Of a stretch of 64,000 nt of DNA, positions 40,401-52,373 are shown in pieces (within the stretch, counting starts at the first letter, position 1; each line of letters begins with the position of its first letter). Position numbers and translations under genes: made by a program. Origin of the DNA: Anaeromyces robustus (Eukaryota > Neocallimastigomycota > Neocallimastigomycetes > Neocallimastigales > Neocallimastigaceae); the NCBI GenBank assembly GCA_002104895.1, contig MCFG01000072.1, positions 102,501 through 166,500 on the forward strand, given 5' to 3'. The notes under the pieces were generated by a model that had not been told where the DNA came from, searched no databases, and saw only the letters and a list, made by a program, of their open reading frames with translations.

Positions 40401-41759
40401 CCTACCTTTTATTTAACAGGAATCGCAATCCCTAAAACAGATTGTTATACTTACCTTGGTGTTCCCTTTCACAAAACTCTAGATTTAAAATTCGTTATTA
40501 GTAAAATGAAAAATAAAGTTAGTAAGGCTTTGTTTTCAATTCAGGGTTTTTTAAAAAATGATCTGATTCCTATTCCTCTTAAAAGAACTTTATTCTCTGC
40601 AAAAGTTATTGGACAAGTTTCCTATTACGCGCCTTTGCTTGGTTCTAACAAAAACAATACTAGTTCTACACAAACAATAATTAACAAAGGTTTTTATTGG
40701 ATTTTAGGCTACTCGAAACCTAATTCTTTTGTTTCTATTTATTGCATCTCAAAAGAACTCAATATTCCTCCACTTTCTGGTAAATGTGCTTTAGCTCAGG
40801 TTAGATGTTTTAATAAGTGGAAGGACTCCAACTGCATTATCTCAAAGATAGTTAATAATGTTGCTACAACAAGAAAATGGACTTGGGACAAAGAAAGTAA
40901 AATATTAAATGATAAATTAAACAATATTTCATCCTCTACTAAAGAAATTATGGAATTCTATTGGGACAGAGACATGAACAGTGATAAATCAATTAAAGCT
41001 AAAACTTATAAATTGTACAACTTTGAAGAATCAAGAAGTTACTTAAAGCTTAATCTAGAATTTCCTGAATATAGCAAAGGTTTTCGGTGGATACTTAGGG
41101 CAAGATGTGGATATAAAATTGATGCTAGAGTTGCAAAAGCTGCTAAAATGATTAATAATTCTTGTCCTAATTGTTGTTCATGTTGTTTCCATTGTGACAG
41201 TTATCAGAGAATTGATCATTGGTTTATAAATTGTTTCTTATTTAAAAATCTTCGTATTGATCACTTCTCTGATTTAGATAGAAATTTTTTTTATTTTTTA
41301 GATAGTCTTTTTAATAGTTTAGTTAGGACCAGTAATAACCCTAGTGTGGATAATAGAATAAATAATATTGTTAAGGGTTATAAAAGTAGTAATAATAGTA
41401 TAAGTAATATAGATATATTAGGTAGTAAAAAAATAGTTAATAGGTATAGAATATATATTTTTTTAATTGGTGGTAGAGATTATGGTTTTAGTGATAGAAT
41501 TAACAATAGTCCATACAAAATGGAATGGGAATGTTTGTTTAAGTGTCAGACTGAATCTGGTACTTATTCAAAATCCCCATTCTTGTTGCGATCTGCGGCT
41601 CTATTGAATGATATCATGCCTGTTGTCTGTAAAAGACAACATATATTATTCAATAAATTTAAAACCAACCTCTCCAGGAACGTCAATGCTGATAACACAG
41701 TAGGACAGCCTAGTAGGGCAAATGCCGATCCTATTTCCGACCCTAGTGGAATAGGATAG
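37440..41759 (+). CDS. LINE polyprotein: APE-type endonuclease, reverse transcriptase, Cys/His zinc motif; 1,439 aa
   Basis: Single open frame. Residues 1-120 are a possible RNA-binding module of unknown family. Residues 125-185 hold four 16-aa tandem repeats (LNDSINNQSNSTTN). An APE-like endonuclease spans about 215-440: SWNTNGW, the metal-binding Glu in FQETKNG, GDFNMK and a closing SDHKPM. Reverse transcriptase spans about 670-1010: ASGPDGIPIEFYK, NYRGISL, AFLDLKKAYDSVP, GVRQGCPLSP, the catalytic FADDIV and YLGVPFH. Near 1240 a CPNCCSCCFHCD..RIDHWFINC cluster is a candidate zinc knuckle. All catalytic signatures read intact. The protein nicks target DNA and copies its RNA onto the 3' end. 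Residues 1280-1355 switch to strongly AT-rich codons (Asn/Ser/Ile), probably a linker. Confidence 0.93.
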   Translation: MVRNFYNSNENSNVFVRGFRCYGTDINNTSIIFINGLHSWTNAYMMDFLESNLKEFNKYILSVKRSMCSRGWYFRIKVLSSDFKFDDFKKKFVSYISNASLSYSNCTHYIRKRSLQQIRNQLFSPSTNFNDSINNQSNSTTNLNDSINNQSKSTTNLNDSINNQRNSTTNLNDSINNQSNSTTTSSQSNTSDSFQRNSLVSIHSNLNTLNSIKDKFTFCLSWNTNGWNHEKKDSIEYFITLFKPLFLCFQETKNGSGANSSQPCKVTIPNYRYFVRRAVDSIPGMRGLFLGYHKSCQAILEENSFNYIISLTNYNIYDSKCSVGNVYIPVSSHSTQVKCALAEVIDWLNIHRDHASILVGDFNMKTVDLEEKISPINGWIILPLNSSRISWVQGNLSSDIDHALVNYKMLNLISYASFIDYHPVSDHKPMLVYCKKNFVDLSFTHPKKVVQWNRIRCKEMKNDIVDNNKFAILNNEIFNNPSLSIDDLVDKFINTSNSIAEDLEITSSTEIRKSMFHMSRNIYCLQRIKSLKYRQIKKSHLDYEPNQFIILVASYNKLCQSIHKKCNEFRRQNYLFWIKVGCEATLKNDSRKSWSWIKKNIKNNNQELFIPHPIRDHQDNLVYSTKDQLDVWCNYYKKLSYDSTGHSMNKKFWKNSPAINRIKSGNNIVWDINQDISIEEIKKAILSIPNFKASGPDGIPIEFYKALIPDSSSNDSVNNDSYVPAGLSCFCFLINRIWNGDFPIFWNNASIVSIPKKGDLSNCDNYRGISLINNGIKILSKIIASRISEYGISHGFIRPEQFGFRNKEECISLYISILSICQRRKFKGEDTYIAFLDLKKAYDSVPIYNILSKIYTLGIQGKCFQFLENLYLSSKACVKINGQFSDSFRILKGVRQGCPLSPILFNLFINDIFNDCLHNGVKIDTEYCCGGLFADDIVLCAPSRSRMNKLLRLVGKWAKDNEMTFGINKCGTLAVRHENSEYILREDPTFYLTGIAIPKTDCYTYLGVPFHKTLDLKFVISKMKNKVSKALFSIQGFLKNDLIPIPLKRTLFSAKVIGQVSYYAPLLGSNKNNTSSTQTIINKGFYWILGYSKPNSFVSIYCISKELNIPPLSGKCALAQVRCFNKWKDSNCIISKIVNNVATTRKWTWDKESKILNDKLNNISSSTKEIMEFYWDRDMNSDKSIKAKTYKLYNFEESRSYLKLNLEFPEYSKGFRWILRARCGYKIDARVAKAAKMINNSCPNCCSCCFHCDSYQRIDHWFINCFLFKNLRIDHFSDLDRNFFYFLDSLFNSLVRTSNNPSVDNRINNIVKGYKSSNNSISNIDILGSKKIVNRYRIYIFLIGGRDYGFSDRINNSPYKMEWECLFKCQTESGTYSKSPFLLRSAALLNDIMPVVCKRQHILFNKFKTNLSRNVNADNTVGQPSRANADPISDPSGIG
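37816..37986 (+). repeat. 48-bp in-frame tandem repeat in the LINE ORF, about 3.6 copies
   Basis: Units AAACTTAAATGATTCAATTA followed by ATAACCAAAGTAATTCTACAAC, almost identical, encode Asn/Ser/Thr-rich 16-aa repeats between the N-terminal module and the endonuclease. Confidence 0.9.
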
Positions 41760-41956
41760 ATCAATTTTACTTTAATTCTATATTTAGAATTAAGGGCTGT
41801 ATGGATTTATTGTTTTTAAATATTATTATACTTCTTTTTTTCCTCCAGTATTATCTATTATTATCTATAATATTTTACTGGTTTTTATTTTTTTTAGTAT
41901 CATTTTTTTTCATTATGTGTTTTTTTTATGATTCATGTATTTTAATATTTAAATTC

Positions 41957-41962
41957 AATAAA
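41957..41962 (+). terminator. Polyadenylation signal AATAAA of the LINE
   Basis: Lies 24 bases before the start of the 32-A tail, the usual spacing for a cleavage signal. Confidence 0.7.
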
Positions 41963-41983
41963 GTTGACGTACAAATTGTGTGC

Positions 41984-42018
<35 letters not shown>

Positions 42019-42020
<2 letters not shown>

Positions 42021-42027
42021 TGTAAAA
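42019..42027. repeat. Right target-site duplication of the LINE (CTTGTAAAA)
   Basis: Follows the poly(A) tail directly and matches 36826-36834 base for base. Confidence 0.85.
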
Positions 42028-42366
42028 TATTTTGACTTTAAATGTATATTAAAAATATATATTAATTACTAAAAAAACTTTTTTTTTTCATTCATTGAAT
42101 AACATGAAAAAAAAAAAAAAAAAAAAATTAAAAAAATTACTATTGTTATAATTTGACATATTATATCTACACCTTCATATTCTAAAGATATAATAACATA
42201 ATAATATTAATGAAATAATTTTATATGCAGTTTTTATTGCCGTTTTTTTTTTTTTTTTTTTTTTTTTTTATTTTTACCTTTTTTATTAAAATAATTAATC
42301 CATTTTGTAAATAAGATAAAAACAAGTGAATAAATAAATAATAAATAAATAAATAAGTAAATACAA

Positions 42367-42418
<52 letters not shown>

Positions 42419-42737
42419 AAATAAATAAATAAATAAATAAATTAATAAATTAATAAATTAATGGATTTATATAAATAGTAATAAATAGTTAATGGCAATG
42501 TTTTAATAAATGTGATTAACTAATTCACCAATAAATAACATAAATTTATGTATGAGCACATGCATAAATCATATGATCTATTATTATATTTCTTTTTTTA
42601 GAAAATTTAATTTAAAAAAATGTTAATTATTGGTTATTCTATAAATGTATAATTAATATTTTTCTTTATAAAAATTTTTCATATCTAGTTATTAATTTTA
42701 TTATTAAAAATTATTGAATTATTTATTTTAATAATAT

Positions 42738-42768
<31 letters not shown>

Positions 42769-42922
42769 TAATTATATATTTTATTATATTAAATATTCCT
42801 AATTAGTAATATTATTTATTTTATTTATTTTATATTTAAATATTTTTATTTATTTCATAAAATTGGAATAATACATTTTAATATATTATAAAAATATATA
42901 ATATAGAATTATTTAATTATAA

Positions 42923-42953
<31 letters not shown>

Positions 42954-44010
42954 TTTAATTATTAGTTTTTTTTATTTTTTAAAAAATAAAATAAAATAAA
43001 ATAAAATAAAATAAAATAAAATAATTTTTAATAATAATTAGTTTATCAAATTTTAATTTATTTTAAATAATTAAAAGAATACATAATTTAATAATTTAAT
43101 ATATATATATTTATTTACTATTTTTTTTTAAAAAAAATTTTTATTAAATAAAATAAAAATAAAATATAATTTTTTTTTATTATTTTATTTATATTTTATT
43201 TATTTATTTATTTATTTTTATTAGTGTAAAAAAAAAATAATATTATGTTTTGAGTCAAAATCGTATTTGAACTGAATTGCTATATTAAATATTGTAAAAT
43301 AAATAAATAAGAGAATAAGAAAAAATAAGGAAAAGACATTTTAGATCCTTTACAAGAAAGAGATAAAAATATTTTATAAATAAAAAAAAAAAAGAAAACA
43401 ATTAGTTCAGTATTTATTCTATAAAACTCTCTTTTTTTTTTTTTGGAAGCAATATATTCTACATTTTTCATTTGCTTAACTTTACATTTTAATATTCTCG
43501 AGTATTTTGTTTAAAAATATTAATATATATATATAATTTTATAATTTGTATTAAAAAGGTAAAAAAAAGAATAAAAAAAGTTTATTTTATTGATAAAAAA
43601 AAATAATAAAAATAAAGTATTTGTTATTATTATTTTTTTTTTTTGTCATTTTATATATTTTTTAATTATTTATTATTTAATAAATAAATTATTTATTTAT
43701 ACAATATACATATTGCAAAAAATTTGTTTTTTCTATATTTTTTCCTAAAAAAAAAACAGTAAATTAAAAATAAAAAAAAAAAATTATTAGTTTCAGAGCA
43801 AAATTTTATTTCATAAATAGAGTTTAGTAAAAAGTATTTATGTTATATTTATTCATTTCATATTAATCATATATTTATATTTATATTTATATTTATATAA
43901 TGTTACAACAATTTTTACAGAGTATTTAAGAGAATTTTTTTGATATAAGTACATTAACATAATACACTTTATATATTTTTTGCACAATAAAAAAAAAAGA
44001 AAAATTCAAA
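42028..44010. other. Intergenic, low complexity
   Basis: Homopolymers (T run 42244-42269), (AAAT)n at 42365-42445, TTTA arrays near 42737-42768 and 42924-42950, and AAAAT units at 42981-43022. No coding signal. Confidence 0.65.
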
Positions 44011-44082
44011 ATGAGTATTAGTAAGAAAAAGACACAAGATGCAGGACTTTTTATAAGTTTTAATCAAGATTTTTCGTAAGTA

Positions 44083-44152
<70 letters not shown>

Positions 44153-44232
44153 TTGTTTTTTTATTTGTTTAAATATTAAACTTGTATTAATGATTAAATG
44201 TTGATGGAGTATTCATTTTATTCTTTATATAA

Positions 44233-44263
<31 letters not shown>

Positions 44264-44597
44264 CTTTTGACAATATTTATATCTTTTATTGTATAAATTA
44301 TTTTTAGTTACATTAAAAAGAATTAATTTTTATTAAATTATTTATGTAATTTATTTTTGTTGAATTCTAATATTGTTTTTTTAAAAATAATTTTATATGA
44401 AATTCAAATTAATAATTAGTTGTTTATCTGTTGGTTCAAGAAATGGATATCAAATTTTCAATTGTGATCCATTTGGAAAATGTTATTCTCAAGGTATTTA
44501 TAAACATTAATATTGAAATTATTATATTAATTAAATTCATATATAAGTCTATTTTTTATTTTTTTATTATTATATATTAATATAAATTAATATAATT

Positions 44598-44640
<43 letters not shown>

Positions 44641-44976
44641 AAATAAAATAAAATAAAAAAAATTTAAATAAAAGTATATAAATTTATATAAAAAATTTAT
44701 TATATACAAGAAAAGTTTTTTTTTTTTTTTTTTTTTTTTTGTTCTTATTAATTTATTATATATTATTTTCTATTACGATATAGTAATATTAATTATAAAA
44801 ATTATTTAAATATATTATATATATATAGATAAAGAAGATCTCGGTATTGGCATAGTAGAAATGTTATTTTCAACAAGTTTGGTTGCAATTGTTGGCAATG
44901 GTGAAAAAATGAATTCTTCTCAAAGAAGACTTCTTATAGCTAATACAAAAGTAAATATTATTAAATATCATTTAAA

Positions 44977-45030
<54 letters not shown>

Positions 45031-45725
45031 TATATAAATATATAATTTATTATTAAATAGAGAAATTCAACAATTTGTGAATTAAGTTTTGGATCAGCTA
45101 TTTTAGCTATAAAAATAAACAGAAAAACTATTGTGGTTGTTCTAGAAGAATTCATATATATTTATGATATTGGTAATATAAATTTATTAGAAACTATCGA
45201 TACTTGTCCAAATCCAAATGGTATTCATATATTATAATAAAAAAAAAATAAAAAAAAAATTTGTATATATATATAGATAGAATATATAATCTATAATAAT
45301 AATCTATATATTATATATTTATTAAATAATATAAAAAATAAAAAAATTTTTTTTGATTAAATATTTGATAGCTTTATGTTCTTTATCACCATCTCCTGAT
45401 ATGTGTTATTTAGCTTATCCATCAGGTACAACAGTTTCTGGTGATTTAATTGTATATGATGCTATTCAAATGCAAAAAGTATGTATAATATCAGCTCATA
45501 AAAGTGCTTTAAGTTGTATACAATTTAATTATTCAGGAAAAATGATTGCAACAGCTAGTGATAAGGTAAAAATAAAATTAAAGATTAAATCTGAAAATTA
45601 ATAATTATATATATATATAATTATTATATATTAATAGACTTTTTATATATATCTAAAATAAAAATATTATTTTTATTTTTATTTATTATTTATTATTAAA
45701 TGTACATATTTTTATTCTTTTTTTA

Positions 45726-45768
<43 letters not shown>

Positions 45769-46427
45769 TTATAAATATTTTATTATATTTTTATAACTAT
45801 ATATTTATATTTATTATATATAAATTTATTATTATACTTTTTATATCTATAATATTTATATTTATTATATATAAATTTATTATTATACTTTTTATATTTA
45901 TAATATTTTTTATAATAATCAATTTTAATTGGTTAAAATGAATAAAGGGAACTGTTATTAGAGTCTTTTCATCACAAGTTGGTGATTTACTATATCAATT
46001 TAGACGTGGTACTTATCCAGTTCATATTTATTCTATATCATTTAATTTGTCAGATACTTTTCTTTGTGTATCAAGTGATTCAGATACTGTACATATATTT
46101 AAACTTCGTGACAATGAACCAAAACAAAATGAAGAAAATAATGAAACAAAGTAATTTTTTTTTTTTTTTTTAATATTTTTATAATTACTTTTACATTATT
46201 ATTATTATTATTTTTATTATTATTATTATTATAAATATCAAAATTTCAATATAAAGCCTTTATATATATGTCAGTAAAAATATAATATTTAAGAAAATCT
46301 TTAATTATTGAGACTTCAATTATAAATAAATATCAACGATATATGAATAAATAATAATAATAATGATAATAATAATAAAAATACTATTAATTATAATAAT
46401 GATAATAATAATAAAAATACTATTAAT

Positions 46428-46484
<57 letters not shown>

Positions 46485-47101
46485 GATAATAATAAAAATG
46501 CTATTATTTATAAAATAATAATAATAATAATAACAATAATAATAATAATTATATATATATTATTATTATATATATACTATTTATTTATCATTTTAATTCA
46601 ATTATATTTATAAATAATATTTATAGTAGTAGTCGACCGATGTCATTACTTAATGGTGTTAAAAATAGGGTAAGTTCAATGTTAATACCGGATGCTATTA
46701 ATACAATATTTGAGCCCCAACGTGATTTTGCTTTCGCCACTATACCTCAAGAAAGTAAAGGCGTAAAAAATATATGTGCTATAAATAAGTAAGTATAATT
46801 TATGATGTATATATATTATAAATAATAATAATAATAAATGTATTAAAGTTTGGATTGGATGTATTAAATTAATTTATTTATTTATTTTTTTTTTAAATCC
46901 CTTTATATATATATATATATATATATTTTTTCTTAATTTATTATTATTATTGTAATAATTTAAAATAGCAATAATCAAATTATGGTTGCTTTAGAGAATG
47001 GAAAGTTCTATCAGTATGATTTAAATGTTGAAAAAGGAGGAGAATGTAAACCACCTGTTGAATACAGTTTAATAAATTCATTAAATCTTAAAAATTCATA
47101 A
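44011..47101 (+). CDS. ATG18: Atg18/WIPI-family PROPPIN, 370 aa, eight exons
   Basis: Exons 44011-44075, 44420-44493, 44829-44950, 45061-45220, 45372-45565, 45948-46150, 46627-46788 and 46969-47101 join in frame (1,113 nt). The product is a seven-bladed WD40-type beta-propeller that binds PI3P and PI(3,5)P2 on autophagic and vacuolar membranes. The decisive motif is FRRG at residues 223-226 ([19 protein letters not shown]), followed by the typical [13 protein letters not shown] blade. Other blades show [14 protein letters not shown] and [20 protein letters not shown]. An N-terminal [19 protein letters not shown] blade sets the start. Length matches the compact members of the family. The 6CD loop ([20 protein letters not shown]) is short and Asn/Glu-rich. 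Orthology to Atg18 rather than Atg21 or Hsv2 is probable but not proved. Two introns (44076-44419, 46151-46626) hold long ATT/AAT arrays. Confidence 0.92.
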
Positions 47102-47236
47102 ATAATTATCTGTTATCATAATAGAAGTATTATTTTACAGAATAAACACACTTTGTAATATGATATTTAATAATTAAAATAATTTTTATGAAGTTGTTAA
47201 GTGAAAACAATAATTAATAAAAATGAATAAAATAAA

Positions 47237-47276
<40 letters not shown>

Positions 47277-48622
47277 AAAATTAAAAAAAAGTAAAAAATA
47301 AATGTTAAAAAATAAAAAGTAAAAAAAAAAAAATTGAAAAAAAAAAAAAATAAAATAAAATAAAGTAAAATAAAATAATAAATAAAATCAATTTAAACAA
47401 TATAAGAAAAAAAATGATAAATAATAATAATAATAAAAGAACTACAATAATAATAATATTAATAATAATTTTATTTAAAGTAAATCAATGATTTATAAAA
47501 CAAAAATACAAAAATAATATTTAAATAACTTCAATAATTCTATCATATTATATAAAATAAAGCAAAATAAATAATATAATATAATAAAATAAAAAATGTT
47601 AATATTTAAAAAGTATAATATATATAAAAATTTATAAGTTAATCTAAACTTTATTAATTTATAATACTTTTATATTTATATATTTATTTGTTATTCCTTA
47701 TTTTCGATGTAATTATTAATAAAATTATTATTAAACCACTAGAAATCAATAAATAATATTGTCATCTTTTTTTTTTTTTATTTTTTTATTTTTTATATAT
47801 ATTGATATATTTATTAGATATATATATATATATAATTATATTAATTTCAAAAATGATAAATTAGTAATATATTGAATTATATATTTATATGTGTGTATGT
47901 ATAATGTAATAAAAAATAAAATAAATAAAATTTTTTTTCTATTGCTTGTTTATTATCTTTATTTTTAATAAGTTACATATTTAATGAATGATAATATATA
48001 TTATCTTGTTTATAATCTCTAAATGATTTTATAGATGTTTATGTAAAAAAGATTTTACAGGAAAATTATGAATTATTAATTTAAAGATAGTAAAAATTAA
48101 TTATTTGATTTATTATTTTAATATAACATTATTGTATATATCATTAAATCTATATATGATTGATAATAATAAAAGTTCATAGCGTTGTTGTCTTGCAAAT
48201 TAAAAAAAAAAAAAATAAAAATAAGAAAAATAAAGTTTTTTATTGTTTTTTAAAATAGTTAAAAAATTTTTAAAAAGTAAGTAATGTAAAAATATTTAAA
48301 AAAAAAATGTATTTTTTATTCTTAAAGCTATATATATAATATAAATAGTTTTTTTTCTTTAGACTATATAGATGGTTTTCTTTATTTAAAATTTATTAAT
48401 ATTCATTATTCATTATAATATAATAATAGATTAATGTAATATTGTTTTTTTTTTTAATTATTATTTCAAGGAATAATATATAATTAATAAATCTTTAAAA
48501 AAATAAAAAATAAACTTTTATGTTAACAGAAAAGAATAATTAAAAAAAGTTTAAATAAAAACATTATAATTTTAATTTTTATTATATATAAAAAATATTT
48601 TTAAAATAATTATTTAGAATAT

Positions 48623-48706
<84 letters not shown>

Positions 48707-48760
48707 TTTTATGAATTAATAAAAATTATAAAAATTAATAATTATATTCTAAATAATGAT

Positions 48761-48791
<31 letters not shown>

Positions 48792-50036
48792 CAAAAAAAA
48801 AAAGTTTTTAAATTTACAAAAATCTATAGAAGTAGTAAAAAAAACTAATTTCATAATAAAGCCTATAGAATTTTAAATCTTATTTTACTTTAATTTTAAT
48901 TTTTATTAATATTAAAATATTTTTATGAGACAACATATTGTCAATTATATTAAATATTTTCAAATTGACATTTTGTTAAAACTATAAAATTTATTTTTTG
49001 TTACTTTTTTTTTTCTTTAAAAAAAAAAATAAAAAATAAGAAATAACAAATAAAATAAAATAAAATAAGCTTTTATAGTAGATGCATATTTTTTTGATTG
49101 TTGATTGTTTATATTTAAATGCAATGCAGTCCATTTTTATTTTTATTTTTTCTAAATAACTATAAAAAAAAAGAAGTAATTAATTTTTTTTTTTTTTTAT
49201 TTTAAATAACTAAAAAAAAATTATAAATTTTTTTTTTTAAAAATAATAATTATACTTAATTATCTATATTCATTTGTAATTTTGTTCATATTATAGACAG
49301 TAAATTTGATAATTTAATCATTAATTAATAATTTTATTATTAAATGAAAAGATTATATAAAGTAATATTAAGAAAAAAAAAACAATTATTTTTATTTGAT
49401 TTAAATTTTTTTTAAAATTTTATTATATAATTAAATAAAAAATATTAAATAATAAATTAAAAAAAAATATTTGACAATTTAAATTAATTAATAAAAAATT
49501 TTTTTTAATTTAGTGGATAATTATACAAATCTTATGGATTATTTTTTTTTTATCCAAAAAATATAAGATAAAAAAAAAATAAAATAAAATTTAAATATTT
49601 GAGGTTCGTTTAACTTTATTAATATTTTAAACTTTTATTAATTAAAAAAAAAAAGTGCATATACTATAAAATTTTTTTTTTTTCCTTTTTTTTTTTATTT
49701 TATTTTTTTTTTTTTTGTTTATATAGATTTTATATATTTATGTACTAAATATTATTGAAATATATTGAGTGATATAAATAATATATTGAAAAATAAATTA
49801 AAATTAATATAAGATCATGTAAAAAGTAGTAAAAAAAAAAAAATAAAATAAAAATTAAGAAAAAATACTTTTTACTTTAATACTTTCAAATATAAAGGAT
49901 ATATTAATATATAGTGATTTTAAATATATTATAATATATTTTAAAATTAACATTAAACTAAATCTAATAAACTTAATAAATTTAATCAAAAACTAAAAAG
50001 AATTAAATAAAAAAAAAAAAAAAAAAAAAAAAAAAG
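47102..50036. other. Intergenic between the PROPPIN gene and the surface-protein cluster
   Basis: 2.9 kb without coding signal: AAT runs at 47241-47270 and 48626-48706, A runs of 15-25 bases near 48766-48791 and 50011-50034, and T runs. The A run ends directly at the ATG of the next gene. Confidence 0.65.
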
Positions 50037-50735
50037 ATGAAAATATTAAATATTTATAGTATATTATTTATATTAGGTTGGACATTTGCTCAAGATGGAA
50101 TACAATTATCAGAAAAATGTTCTTCTGAATTATTAAAATATTCTGAATGTTTAGAAACTATGGATTCTCTTAAATTAGATCAAATGAAATTATCTGAAAA
50201 AGTAAAATTATATTGTGAAACTTTTAAATATGATAAATGTCAAAGTTTTTTAGAAGATGTTTATTTAGAAAATACTAATTGTATAACAGAAGAAAAAAAT
50301 AGTTTAGATAATATATCTGGTTTATCCATTCAAAGTTTAAAAATTACTTATTTAACATTTTGTGCTACAGATAAAAATGGAAATTTATGTCCCCTTTCTA
50401 ATTATTATACAACTAATGCCGATATTCTTGAAAATTATATTATGTTTGATAATTCCACAGAAATGTTAACGAATGCTGTTAATGATTGTAAAATTGAAGA
50501 ATGTAATCAAAGAATTCTTAGTATTGATTCTATTGGTAATACACTGAAAGGTATAATAAGTAAACAATCTGTTAGTACAGTTTCAATTTCAGATCCATCT
50601 AATATTGAACCTTATGTTCAATATTATAAAAGTAATAAATGTAATGATATATTGAAAAATTCTACAATATCTAAATACAAATTAACTTATTCATTTATTA
50701 TTATGATGTTATTTTCAATAATTATTTTAATTTAA
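50037..50735 (+). CDS. Secreted ten-cysteine protein, probably GPI-anchored, member A (232 aa)
   Basis: Intronless. Signal peptide about 1-18 (IYSILFILGWTFA). The mature chain has ten cysteines in the pattern shared with the three paralogues downstream: C-x9-C, C-x7-C, a single C, C-x8-C-P-L-S-N-Y, NDC-x4-CNQR and YYKSNKC. The C terminus is hydrophobic (KLTYSFIIMMLFSIIILI) with no basic tail, as expected for a GPI-attachment signal. Function is unknown to me; a disulfide-stabilised cell-wall or surface protein is inferred. This is the most diverged member (NYYTTN in place of DYI). The start codon directly follows a 25-base A run. Confidence 0.85.
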   Translation: MKILNIYSILFILGWTFAQDGIQLSEKCSSELLKYSECLETMDSLKLDQMKLSEKVKLYCETFKYDKCQSFLEDVYLENTNCITEEKNSLDNISGLSIQSLKITYLTFCATDKNGNLCPLSNYYTTNADILENYIMFDNSTEMLTNAVNDCKIEECNQRILSIDSIGNTLKGIISKQSVSTVSISDPSNIEPYVQYYKSNKCNDILKNSTISKYKLTYSFIIMMLFSIIILI

Positions 50736-52373
50736 ATAATATTTGTAATATATTAAATTAAGATAATTATTAAAAAAAAATTTTTTTTTTAGATATTTAT
50801 TTTTTTTCAATTTTGTTACTAATCTTTATTAAAATCAACATTTTTTATTTTAAATGTAATATAGAATCTAAATTATTAATAAATAGTCTTATATAGAAGT
50901 TTTTATTAGAAATTAATTAATATATTACAATAACAAAAAAAAAAAATAATAATGAATAAAATAAATTATTTATAAAAAAAAAAAAAAAAAAAAAGAACTT
51001 CCAATATATTTCAATTTAGAATATAATAATAAAGTATTTAATAAATAAAAAGTTTAATTACATAATATAATTTTTGTTTTTTATATAAATAAAAAAGAAA
51101 AAAAAAAGAAAAAGAAAAAACATAGAAGTTTTCACATAATAATAATAAAAAAAAAAAAAAAAAACATTTTGAATAATTTAAAAAATTTTATTAAATATTT
51201 TTATTATAATATATAGTATTATAATAATCATACTTTTTTATATAATATATAATAGAATTATTTTTATAATTTTATTATTGATAAATATAAAATTTAATAA
51301 TAATTTTATAGTGGTTATATTTAAAATAATTATTATATATATATTATTAAATATCTTTTTATTAGAAAATATTTTAATTTGCTTTTTTTTATTAAATATA
51401 TAATATTGTTAGGTATTTATATATAAAAATAATAGATCAAATAGTTATTCTATTTTTCAAAATTTATTATTTATTTATATATATATTTATATTTTTTCGA
51501 TAATGAATTATATGAATTATATATATATAAAACAATAATAAATAATTTTTCTTTTACATCTCGTTAATAAATAACTTTCATTTATATATATATTATATAT
51601 TCTTTACTATTATTATTAAATTATTTCTTAATTAGATTATAAATTTTTTAGTAATATTGAATATATAGTTATTATATATATATATATGAATATATTATTC
51701 TTTTTATTATGCTCAATTTCTTATATATATATTGTTTATGATTTTAAATCTTTTTTTTATGAGTTATACCAAAATCTTTTTAAATCTTAATAATTTTAAA
51801 AAAAAATTAAATAATTTTATTTATTTTATTTTTATATATTTTATTAAATATGATTGTTTTTAATTACTTTTTTTTTTAAATATTTTAGTAAATATATAAC
51901 TATTTACTCTTTTATGTTACTTTTTTTCTCATGTATATATAAAATACAAACTTATAAATAAAAAATATAAACCTTTAAAAACTTTACTTCTCCAAAATTT
52001 AAGATATTAAAATAAACAACATACTTTAATTATTTTTTTTTTTTTTTTGAATTTATAAAAAGTATAATTCATTTAATTGAATTATAGTTCAAATTTGATT
52101 TCCACAAATATAAATTATTTCATTTTAAATTAAATAGTAATTTAAATTTTATAAACAAAATAATAAAGTAAAATTTAACAAAAATAATAATTTAGATTTT
52201 ATAATTTTTTTCATCATTTAATATAAATTAACTGACAAATCCATATGCTTTTTTCAAAATAATAACAACTTATATCTTTCGTAAATTCAACATTATTGTT
52301 AAAATTCTATTTTAAAAAGTTTCATTTTTCAAAATAATCAAAATTAGAAATTTAAATTAAAAATTCATTCGCA
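50736..52373. other. Spacer containing a copy of a duplicated noncoding block
   Basis: A/T-rich. 51195-51915 is strongly similar to 55640-56680 (see separate entries). A (GTTTTCACATAATAATAATA)-type sequence at 51129 recurs at 57185 and 57494. No gene seen. Confidence 0.7.
51195..51915. repeat. Duplicated noncoding block, copy 1
   Basis: Similar to 55640-56680, offset about 4.5 kb. The core 51391-51690 matches 55915-56215 almost base for base, including TTTTCGATAATGAATTATAT and TTACATCTCGTTAATAAATA. Copy 2 carries several insertions. Confidence 0.85.

Larger units (their letters stand above)
36835..42018 (+). mobile_element. Full-length LINE-type non-LTR retrotransposon, about 5.18 kb
   Basis: Bounded by the perfect 9-bp duplication CTTGTAAAA (36826-36834 and 42019-42027). 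Contents in order: a 5' UTR of about 600 bp beginning with a hairpin, one intact 1,439-codon ORF (37440-41759), a 3' UTR of about 230 bp with AATAAA at 41957-41962, and a 32-base A tail (41987-42018). The element is visibly richer in G+C than its flanks and uses different codons. Endonuclease, reverse transcriptase and a C-terminal Cys/His motif are all present, so the copy looks recent and possibly competent. Clade assignment (Tad-, CRE- or L1-like) needs a tree. Confidence 0.92.
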
